From: Neostapfia colusana
Taxonomy: Eukaryota; Streptophyta; Magnoliopsida; Poales; Poaceae
Direction of reading: 5' to 3'
Assembly: GCA_030760725.1 (NCBI GenBank)
Contig: JASWHV010000003.1
Coordinates: 59,472,517-59,536,516, forward strand
DNA: 64,000 bases
Shown here: piece after piece, positions 54,601 through 64,000 of the stretch
How positions within the stretch are numbered: the stretch's first letter is position 1
How the letters are laid out: each line of letters opens with the position of its first letter
Translations under genes and position numbers: made by a program
Notes under the pieces: model-generated
Told to the model about the DNA's origin: nothing
Databases searched by the model: none
The model's input: the letters and a program-made list of their open reading frames with translations, nothing else

Positions 54601-56084
54601 TCAATCTATGCCTGGTGAATAATGGTGAAGCCATCGCCATGGAAGTGGACCCCACACTAGAGCAACACATACGCGATGGTCAAAAGAATGATGAGAAGAT
54701 ACAAGAAATTAGACAACTCATCAAGGAAAATAATGCCCCTGGTTTCAGAGAGGATGAACAAGGTACGGTGTGGCACGGGAGAAGAATCTGTGTGCCTGAA
54801 GTAAAGGAGATCCGTGAATTGATTTTGAAGGAGGCTCATGATTCCGACTATTCCATTCATCCTGGGAGTACGAAGATGTACCATGACCTCAAGAGCAGGT
54901 ATTGGTGGTATGGCATGAAGCGAGATGCCGCGGAACATGTTGCCCTATGTGACACATGTCAGTTGGTGAAAGCAGAACATCAACGACCCACGGGATTATT
55001 GCAACCACTCAAAGTGCCTGAATGGAAATGGGAAGAAATCGGAATGGATTTCATGGTGGGATTGCCTAGAACCCAATCAGGATATGATTCGATATGGGTC
55101 ATCATCGACAGGCTAACCAAGGTAGCTCATTTCATCCCCGTGAAAGAAAGCTACAGCAGATCCAAATTGGCGGAGTTGTACATGTCAAGGATCGTGTGTT
55201 ACCATGGAGTGCCAAAGAAGATAGTGTCGGATCGAGGGACACAGTTCACCTCAAGGTTCTGGCAGAAGTTGCATGAAATCATGGGAACTCATCTGAATTT
55301 TAGTTCTGCCTATCATCCCCAAACTGACGGGCAGACGGAAAGAACCAATCAGATCCTTGAGGATATGCTGAGAGCGTGTGCACTCAAAAACAATCGGAGT
55401 TGGGATAAGAACTTACCGTATGCGGAGTTCTCCTATAAAAACAACTATCAGGCTAGTATGAAGATGTCACCGTTTGAAGCTTTGTATGGGAGGAAGTGCA
55501 GAACTCCCCTATTTTGGAACCAAACGGGGGAAAGTAAAGTGTTTGGGCCTGAGGTATTACAAGAAGCCGAGGCGAAGGTGAGGGAGATCCGCAACAACAT
55601 GAGGATAGCACAGACACAACAAAAGAGCTATGCCGATGTACGGAGAAGAGAGCTCGTTTTCAACGTGGGGGACTATGTCTACCTCAAGGTGTCCCCTATC
55701 CGAGGACTTCGTCGGTTCAAGGTGAAAGGGAAGTTATCACCTCGATACATCGGACCCTTTCAAGTTCTGGAGAGGAAAGGCGAAGTGGCGTATCAACTAG
55801 AATTACCGGCTCGCCTATCGGAAGTGCATGATGTATTCCATGTGTCACAGCTCAAGAAATGTCTGAGAACACCTGAAGAGATGTTACCCATGAATGAGGT
55901 TGACGTAGCTGAGGATCTGTCTTATGCCGAGCAGCCATCCAAGATTTTGGAGACAATGGAACCCCTCACAAGAAATAAAAGAATCCGGATGTGCAAGGTG
56001 CAGTGGAAGCATCATTCGGAAGAGGAAGCCACATGGGAGCGAGAAGACGAACTTAAGGCACAGTTTTTGGAATTGTTTTCCTAG
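51619..56084 (+). pseudogene. gag-pol: Gag-Pol of element E with chromodomain, three lesions
   Basis: Gag starts MAGRGKGRG at an ATG preceded by GATAG. In order: Gag domain, zinc knuckle in which the second Cys is Tyr (CFNYGEVGHYAHKC, codon 52654-52656), protease DSGATHS, RT with FIDD near 53770, RNase H (VVYCDAFG), integrase (DFMVGLP, SDRGTQF, TERTNQ) and chromodomain to TAG at 56082. Lesions: TAA at 52147, probably from CAA; TGA at 54088, probably from TGG; and a frame change near 54185 in the RNase H entry. RT also has MPFRLTN where its relatives have Gly before LTN. Otherwise well preserved, consistent with moderate age. Confidence 0.92.
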
Positions 56085-56110
56085 AACCACCAATCTCGAG
56101 GACGAGATTT

Positions 56111-56129
56111 CTTTTAAGGGGGGTAGAGC
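56111..56129 (+). other. Polypurine tract of E
   Basis: CTTTTAAGGGGGGTAGAGC lies directly before TGTAACACC. Confidence 0.88.
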
Positions 56130-59100
56130 TGTAACACCCCAAAACCTGTTAAGAGGGGAATTTAAAATTTTTGGACGTATTGCATGTGGTGCAGAAATTT
56201 AAATTCAAATTGGAATTCAAATTCAACTCAAAATAGAAAAGATAAAGAAAAATAAAAAGAAAAAACAAACCCCCCGGCCAGTGGGCCGAAACCCACCAGC
56301 CGGCCCACCTCACCCCCGCGCCATCCCGCAGTCGCGCGCCCCGTTTTCTTCTCACTGACACGCGGGGCCCGCCGTCTTCTTCCTCCTCGCGCGCGCGCTC
56401 GGTCGAGCCCGGGACTTCTCTCCCCCGAATCTAAACCACCCTGGATATCCGCGTATCCCAGCTGAATTTCTGTTCTGGACGACTCCAGCTCGATCCCAAC
56501 CGAACGCCGCCCTTCCCCAGCTATATAAACACCGGCATCGTTCCGATTTTCACCCGCGATCGGCTGTTTTTCCTCCGGGTGAGAACCGAAGCTCCGATCA
56601 CAGTTTTCTCTCGATCTTTGCTCGGGTTCTCTGATCTAACGCGCCGATCGTGTTCCACCACCTTCGGGGAATCACGCAAGTGCAGAAAACTCGGTGGTTT
56701 GCGCTTCAAACACAGCGCCGACGAGCATCGCCGTGAATTCACCTTGGACCTCGTCGCCGACCGCCTTCCAGGACCTCCGAGCTCAAGAAAAACCCCGAGG
56801 TGAGATCCCCGACCTCCCCTCTACCGATCTATGCCATGGAATCCCAGTTTTAGGAAGAATAGACGAAGATCCGAAGTTTTCCGGCAAGATCGCCGCCTCC
56901 CGCCGCCGCGCACCGCCGGGCAGCGCCGCCCGCGCTCGGTCAGAGCGACGTGGCCGCTTGTGCGCCGTCTATTTTAAATCGCACGGTAGAATTGAAATCC
57001 CCGCGTACCGGTTCGACGTTATAATCTGAGCCGTCTATTTTAAATTAGACGGTCCACGTCAGCCCCGCATTTTAAAGACTGGGATTCTTACACGCTACCC
57101 CCTGGGGATCTCGGAAAATACGAGCTAGCCCCGGAAACTTCTAATCTAGCCCCTGGAACTTCAGAAATTCATGTAAATTCAATTAAAAATCAGTTTTAGC
57201 CCCTGGAGTTAATAAAAATTAGCAAAACCCCTCTGTTATGCATAGTTAGGCCCCTGGAAATTCTTAAAATAATATAATAGACCCTGTAGTGGGGTGAGTT
57301 TACCTTTTTAACCCTATGTGATATTAAATTTAGGAATTTGAATATGTGATTAGTATTTAAAATTTAAAAGATGGGACAAACACATTGTAAATTCAAATTT
57401 AAACTTTCCTAGCACTTGGAAAACTTTGGAGTAAGTTAAAAATAGATTTTAAGCTGAAATGAATCTGTCTAATTGATTGTTCACATTTATTAGTTATAGC
57501 GACACATTTTTAGGCTAGGAAATAATTCTGAAAATTGATAAAATAAATTTAAATTAGTTCACATCAGAGGAGAAGTTCAAAAATATATTATTTAATATTT
57601 TAGATCAGAACCTATTCTGTTTAGATGAGGTGTCTTACTATTTTCATAATAAAGTTCACATTTAGGCATAGGAAATAAATCTGAAAATATAGCAAGCTAG
57701 GTATGAATAACTAGAAAATGATAAATGAAGTTTCCAAAATCCAAAGAATTCAGTTTAGGATTGGTAGAAGGTCTGAAAACCCATTTGGAGTATGAAATTA
57801 CCTTCCATGCATACTTTGTAGCTAAGATGTGTATCAATTGAATATAAGGAATTTGTTCAAATTGGAAATTCATATATAGTGTGCAAACATAAATCTGAAT
57901 ACAAAAGTTAGAAATCATATGCACATGTTTAAAAGTGCATGTAAGCCCAAAATCAACACACATAGAGTAACCACAACATATAGAAATGTGAATGACTTTC
58001 ATAAATGTGAATGTGGTTTGTATGAAGTGAAAGTGTGAACTATGTCTTATGGATTGTTGTTTTCTTTTGCTATGTGTGTTGGCTTGAATAGAACCTGCCC
58101 CAGATCAAGTTCTTCCCTTCCAAGAACAAGACTTTCCATTCCCAGAACAGCAGGAAGAAGGCAAGTGTCCTTGACCACTTTGATCCTATACTAGGATGTG
58201 TAGATAGAATTATTTGCATTGTCAATTGAAATATGAAACCCTTGCTAGGAAGTTTCCCTAGAATTGCATTACCTTGTTTCCTTGTAGCTTGGGTTGGGAT
58301 TTATTTTATCATGTCATTTGTTATCATGCTTATGCATAGCCATGCTTAGAATGGGAAAATTGGGATATGAGATCATCAATTTATTTACCTTACTCTTGAA
58401 TGAGATATTATGAGTTATGTAGAGGTAGGGATCGAGGCAAGTTGGATGTTTTGGTTGGTGCTGGGTGCACGAGACTCGGGTTTGTGTTTAGTACTTGCCT
58501 GGATCCTAAGGACCGGTTCATGGAGCATGTAACCTGGCTTTACCGTGCCAACCACATGCTGAGATGGGGCAGCTTGGCCAATTAATTAGGTGTATCCCCG
58601 GCGTAGTATGGGTGTGTCGGATGGTGCGGGGAGTAGGTGTCAGCTGGACTACCATATGAACCGCAAGGCTCAAGAGGGGGCCACTGCAGCGGGGTTAGAG
58701 CCTCTTGTATGCTGTTAGGGGTGAAACCTCAGTGGGCCCACGCTCGTCGGGAATCCCTTTGTAAAGGCTTCGTAGTGATCTCCTGGCCACACACCTGGGA
58801 AGTGTGAATGTGGTTTGTGGCCACTGGCGTAATGGAGGTTCTTTTAGTCCACCCGGCAACGGGGGATGAAATCACTACATGTGGGTACAGTGGTGCAAAC
58901 TCTGCAGAGTCAAAACTGTCATGACAGCCGTGCTCACGGTCAAGAGCGGCTTGGACTTATTCATGATTAGAGGATGATGACTTTGGAAGTTGTGGATGTT
59001 AAGCGGGGAGCTTAACATGGGAAATGATGTTATGGTTATTTGATTATAATGATGGGATGGGAGATTGGGACCATTTCACCTATGTAGTAATGTAGGTGCT

Positions 59101-59554
59101 TAATAAGCTAAGGTAATAGGTATTAATTGCGTAGTGCTTTAACCATGTGTCCAACCTCTCCTTGTTCTAGCCATGCATGACATAACTTTCCCACACTTGC
59201 TGAGTACCAATGGTACTCAACCTTGCATATTTGTTGGTTTATATTGCTGCTCAGGTCAAGAGAATGATGTGGTGTTTAATGATCAAGACTTTGGACCTGA
59301 AGAAGGTTTCTAGGTTCATGGAGTCCCCCGGGCAACGCCTGTGATGGAGCCCACAAGAATAATATTCCGCTGCTATTATATTTACATGTTATGAACTTAT
59401 TATCGTCCATCGAGACATATGCTATGTAAGACTTATTCGACACCTGGATTGTAATAAATGATGATTCACTATTTGTCATCACATGTATGAGAAAATGATC
59501 CTGGCATACATGTGACATTCACTCGGTTGTTCTTCGGAGAAACCGGGTGTGACA
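56130..59554 (+). repeat. 3' LTR of element E
   Basis: It is 3,425 bp and collinear with 46890-50308. TATA box 56521-56530, AATAAA 59453-59458, terminal hairpin 59520-59549. 57130-58080 is AT-rich with no gene. Confidence 0.95.
58092..59313 (+). CDS. LTR-internal spliced acidic ORF, exons 2 and 3 (E 3' LTR)
   Basis: Exon 2 is 58092-58160 and exon 3 is 59255-59313. All splice sites and the stop are kept. Relative to the 5' LTR, exon 2 has one changed residue (K to D) and exon 3 one silent change (CCC/CCT). Confidence 0.48.
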
Positions 59555-59559
59555 CTGCT

Positions 59560-60311
59560 GCTGTTGCTTCTATTTCGTTCACAGTGGTGGCATCGGCGAT
59601 CGGAATGGGGATGGCTGAAAAGAACGACCCCCAAACTGTTGAGGTCGTGCCGGTGGATGCCACTGCTGACCGGATGGTGTCCGATACACCATGCGGTATC
59701 TTTGAGGAACTCCACCCCCACTGCTCGGTGGAGTGCTGCGCTTCTGCTGCTCAGCCGTGAATTCCTGCTGAGCATCCTCTTGCATAATCGCGGCATTGAC
59801 GAGATCGTTGAAGGTGCCGGGATTGCATTGCGTGAGATGCGTCTTCATCTCGGGATTTAACCCCCGATAGAACTGCTCTCGCGTCCTCTCCTCGATGGAG
59901 ATATAATCCGACGCGTACTACGCCAGATGGTTGAACACGCGGGAGTAGTCATGGGCACTCCTCCCGCCTTGCTTCAGTTCTTCAGCTCCAAGAACTCATG
60001 GAACTTCCTCTTAATCATCCCGGGAGGTATGTGATAGGAATGGAACGCCTCCCGGAATTCTGCCCATTCCACGGCATGGCCAGCAGGTAGTGAGGCGACA
60101 TAATTCGCCCACCATGCACCGGTGGCACCGTGAAGCTTCTGCGCCGCGAAGAGAGTCTTCTGCTGCTCCGTGCATTGGAGCAGCCCGAACTTGGACACGA
60201 TCGTACGCAGCCAGTTGTCGGCCTCCAGTGGTTCCGCCACTTCGGTGAACACCGGAGGATGCGTACTCATGAAATCCGAGTACGTCGTGATGTGGGGCTC
60301 ACGAGGCCCCC
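59560..60311 (-). pseudogene. gag: Element D gag, 5' part (broken)
   Basis: Minus-strand Gag domain (TYSDFMSTHPPVF through NAAIMQEDAQQEF and GGGVPQRYRMVYRTPSG), related to B2. A short duplication after EFLELK creates a stop and shift near 59975; a further stop, consistent with CAG to TAG, lies near 59918. The N-terminus is cut by the LTR of element F at 60312. Sequence continues at 46884 across element E, with 59555-59559 the duplicated target. Confidence 0.87.
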
Positions 60312-63300
60312 TGTAAAGGTCCCAAAAATATGAACACAAAGAAAATTATGTTTGCACAAAGTTAGTTCATATGTAGGAAAAATGGGACTTGTTTAAACTT
60401 TTTCACATGTGATAATACACATGAAAGCTCCCTCCACATAAGTTCAATGGTTATTTGAAAACATGGAACAAAAAGGAATTTGAAACCAAGTAGGGAAGTA
60501 TCCATATGTGTAAGAGAGCTAAATTCAGATTTTGGAGCAAGTTGGTTCCACTCAAAAATTCAAATGAGATTAACACAATGGTTTTCAAAACTGTTGTATT
60601 AAAAATCTCATTTGCAGTAGCCAAATCAGAGAGCAGGTTTTATATTTGAATTCTTTAGGTCCGAATTAGGGGGTAGGCAAAGTCTCATGAACTTTTGAAG
60701 ATATTTGCTACCCATTTTTCCAATTAGACCCAAATGTACAATGAATTCAAATACCTATTTGAATTTGAATGAATTGTGCCCAATTATCCAAATGCAGTTT
60801 AATTTTCAACTCCACACAGTTGAATTTCATCAGTTGTAAATTTTTGGGATATTTTGGAGAGTTAAGGGGGAGATGGGGCCCACTTGTCATATGTATCAAA
60901 GTATCTCTGCAGAGGAATTGGGTCTCTGTTTTGCTGCCTTCGGGAGATCGACAGCAGCTGCTCGCGACAGCACACCGGCAGCTGGTCGACCGCCCCGCAA
61001 CCGACTCCAACGCCGATTCAGGCCCCCACAGCAACCTCATCCATCCATAACGTGTTCTCCCTCTGCTCACGGACAGAGCACCGAGGCTCTCCCTCCCTCA
61101 CACCGAGCCGAGTAAACTCGCCTCCGCCACACCACCGCTCGCTCGGTGACCTCCAAATTCCCACGAACCGAGGCTAGTGAGTAGCAATATGGCACCAGGG
61201 CATCACCCTCGTCCTCCTTGACGTACTCCCGACCGGTGATCGGCTCTCCAACCCCGGGAGCAACGTGACCGCGCGAAGGCCGAACCGAACCCGATGAGGA
61301 GGCTCCCACGGACAGCTCAACCTGGTGAGTGTCACGACCAAGTACCGGGGCCCTCGGACGCGCCAAGGCACTGTGGTGCTCTCCTCCCAAGCTCAGACCC
61401 TGCCATGCACCACTGGGAGAGAATTTGGAGAAGTTGGTCCGGCGTACTCAATTCGACCGCTGGCACGGTAATCCCAAATTCCCTCTCAATTCTCATTCTG
61501 AGGTCGTAAAAGTTTGCACGAAGGGCCCAAAGTGGTAGGCGATCCTTTGCTCTTCAGAGTTCTAGCCTGAAACTGCACCTAGATCGAGTATTTCATGGTT
61601 TTCTACCGGCAACCGAACCGGGGGACCGCGGTCGCACGGTGAAAGCATGTTTGCCATTGCTCCCGAACGTTTTTGAGGCTAGGTCGAGCTCCCCCATCGT
61701 TCACTGGTTCTGTAGCACCATTTTTCCGAGCTTTTAGCGCACTAGGATGGCCGGCCGACGTCTCCGATGATGTGCCGAGCTGCCTCATCGCCGCTAGCTA
61801 CCGTAGAGGCTTCTCCGGCTCGAGGAAACCTCACCATCGTGCTCAGCGTGGCAGGTTAGGCTCTGGCGGCGAGCAAGGGCTCGGGCAGAGGCCGGGAGAT
61901 TGGTTTCCGGCGATCTCTGGCGAGGGCGGCGGCGCGGGCACGCGGGCGCGGGAATCAGACCGAGGTTGAAGAAGGGTTCTGGCGGGCCCAGCAGTCAGTG
62001 AGAGGGAATTCAAAAACCCCGATCTTCTGTGGCTGTTGGATCCGGTGCGACTGCATGCATTAAAACGTGTGGCCCCGTGTGTCTTTGTTCCAGTGAGTGA
62101 CACGTAGTCCGGACCCACTGTCAGCGTTCTAAACATTTTAGGGTTTTCAGTTTCCAGTTCAATCTTTGAAGAGCCATAACTTTGTGTACGAATGTCCAAA
62201 AATTGTGAAACAAATTTTGTTGAATTCCTCTCAAAGAGTACTATCCATGGGTGCAGCCCGATACTTATGAAAATCTCTGGATTTGGCTCATTAATTCATG
62301 TAAGGAAAATCTTGTAGGAATTGTTCCAGGAGTTCTGTGTATTGGAAAATTCCAAACATTGGGCAGGAGATTCTTCCAAAGACACTTGACCTCCAGTAAA
62401 AATTTCAGAGGCATTGGACATCATTTGCTTGATCAAACGTGGTGTTAATTCCTTATGTCTCTGAAAATTGGAAAATAGAACAGAGCTCATTTTCAGATTT
62501 TTCCCAATTCATGTGAAGCTCATATCTTTGTGTAGAAACCTCCAAATTTAGTGATTCAAATTGAGTTAGATTCAGGTTGACAAACTCTATCCAAATATGC
62601 AACCCAATTTGTATGAAAGTCCTTATTTAATTCTGTAAAATTCTTTAAAGCTTTTCAGCAAAATAATTTTAGAGGGAGTTTGGTTTATCCAAAAATCCTC
62701 AAATTTTGCCAGAATGATCATTAGGATGTTATTTAACTCCTGTAAAACTTTCAGCTCATTTGGAGTTGAATTATGTTGGAGAATTCAGATTTCAATGTAC
62801 TGTATTCAAATGAATACAGAGACTTTTCAGAAATTGTCCCTGAGTTAGAAAAATCATTTCTGGGCAATTCTTAGCTCTAAAAATCCTAGGAAAATTTATG
62901 CAGACTCTATGAACTATAAGTGAAATTTTAGTTCCCTAAGTTGGGCATGAACATGTGAGTTAATTCAGAATATATTTCTTTGTGCTTAATTGCTTAGCGA
63001 ATTATTCTGAATAAAACCCTCAATGAAAAGTGTTCATGTTTGGTCCAGAGCACTTTCATGTGACCAGGAACTCACATGCAAATTTCCATCTCAAATTGAG
63101 CCTTGAGTCTCCCTGTCCTTGTTCTCCATTCTAGTGGATGTGAAGAACAACATAGGGTTGGGGTGGAAATTGTGCGAGACACAATTTCTTTCCACTTTAG
63201 CTGCAATTTAGCAAGCTAAGTCCCTGTGTAGTGTATGACTTCCTGTAAAAATTTCGAAGTCATTGGAGATCAGGATCTTTAGTTATGTCCAGATCATTAG

Positions 63301-64000
63301 AGCTCATCTTATATGGCATTAGGAAATTAGCTAGAGATGTAATGAAACATCTAAGGTAGATTTAGTCTCTTTGAGTTCTTTGCACAACAAAGGCAACCAC
63401 TTCATCCTAGGATCTCTACACAACCTCTGTTCTTAAGAAGTTTTAATCTCTAAGCTTTGAACTACATTATAAAATACTATGCATATACATGTCGATAGGG
63501 TTTACGATGAAGGACTTCGACGGAGCCATCCCTTGACGTGTGGATCAGTTGAGCAAGTTCAGAAAGATCACGGGATTGAAGATCACTAACTTCTAATATA
63601 TACTACTACCTTACAAAGCAGGCAAGCTCCGGTTTGCATTAACCTTCTTATAATTTTTTATTGTTTTGAGCACTTATTTGAGTATGATGATTCCTTGCAT
63701 TAGAGTCTTGTTTGGAAACCCACTTGCATAGCCAAGAAAACCATGGGTTGGGACTAGGAATGAAAACCCCGTTAGCTATTGCAATGCTAAGATTATGTAG
63801 GATTCGGTACAAGTCGAGTAGTTGGAACTACTCGCGAGCATAGGCTAGAGGCACTCGACTCGGGTAGAGATAGCATATGATACACATGGCAAGAATGATG
63901 AGACCGAGCGGAGAGTAAGGGCAGCAGGACTTTGGGGCCTGTGTGCTGTAGCTCCTCTTGTGTCGATTGAGGACCGAGCCGTGTGCGGGCCTGTTGAACA
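60312..64000 (+). repeat. LTR of element F, start to window end
   Basis: It begins TGTAAAGGTCCC right after D gag (CCCCC). It is C-like for about 3.3 kb, then A-like after the conserved CAGGCAAGCTCCGGTTTGCATTAAC block near 63620. The GC-rich block is 60860-62110. Modules recur about 347 bases apart (62174 and 62521). The exon 2 position (from about 63499) contains stops, so the LTR ORF is not kept. Hairpin CGAGTAGTT/AACTACTCG at 63815-63834. The LTR end, internal region and target duplication are outside the window. Confidence 0.88.

Larger units (their letters stand above)
46890..59554 (+). mobile_element. Element E: complete Tekay-lineage element, 12.67 kb, coding capacity lost
   Basis: LTRs of 3,419 and 3,425 bp flank primer site, leader, broken ORF0, broken gag-pol and polypurine tract. 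TSD CTGCT is perfect. The last 328 bases of the LTRs differ at 11 sites (3.4%), about 1.3 million years at 1.3e-8 per site per year. The LTR sequence is unrelated at the start to families A-D and F, but exon structure and terminal hairpins are shared. It inserted in antisense orientation into D gag. Confidence 0.95.

Noticed and set aside
1..64000. tRNA, rRNA, CRISPR, microRNA or ordinary host genes
   Set aside because: None recognised. The tRNA-like strings are primer binding sites, and all long frames belong to transposable elements.

Overview
The window is plant nuclear DNA, almost certainly from a grass. It is a stack of nested transposable elements, and I found no host gene, tRNA or rRNA in it. 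The Ty3/gypsy elements have long LTRs (3.4-4.0 kb), initiator-Met tRNA primer sites (TGGTATCAGAGC), one gag-pol frame and a C-terminal chromodomain. This is the Tekay (Del) lineage of plant chromoviruses.

Layout. 1-11,639: element A, nearly intact (partial 5' LTR, an extra ORF0 upstream of gag, an open 1,518-codon gag-pol, complete 3' LTR). Its LTRs differ at 5 of 376 sites. It sits inside B1 (11,640-13,539), the 3' part of a B-family LTR, which is itself inside the 5' LTR of element B2 (13,540-25,754; gag-pol full of stops). 25,755-28,335: reverse-strand CACTA (En/Spm) transposon remnant. 28,336-35,785: recombinant element C (A-like LTR piece joined to a 3' pol fragment, then a complete C-type LTR). 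35,786-43,132: reverse-strand LTR of element D, interrupted by an E-type solo LTR (35,828-39,241, TSD AAGAG). 43,133-46,884 and 59,560-60,311: D leader, pol and gag on the minus strand, split by element E (46,890-59,554, TSD CTGCT). 60,312 to the end: LTR of element F, inserted in D gag.

Three things go beyond ordinary retrotransposon annotation. (1) The LTRs of families A, B and E contain two short exons with matching codon phase, a GC-AG intron (AG|GCAAG) and mostly silent differences between copies. This looks like a spliced acidic ORF hidden in LTR sequence; its start codon was not found. (2) Elements A and E carry an extra ORF (ORF0) between leader and gag. A's is intact, with a coiled coil and a possible dsRBD-like N-terminal domain. 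E's is broken, and its first 16 residues match the histone H3 tail in register (10 of 16 after Met, including TARKSTGG with K9). E Gag starts MAGRGKG, like plant H2A and H4. (3) ORF0 and gag start codons lie directly after 3' splice-site-like sequences, and leaders and LTRs hold donor-like sites, so these elements may use an alternative-splicing programme. Conserved LTR hairpins, one with a covarying base pair next to the primer site, also suggest selected RNA structure.

Insertion order inferred from LTR divergence by eye: B2 oldest (about 24 differences in 365 bases), then E (11 in 328), then A (5 in 376).
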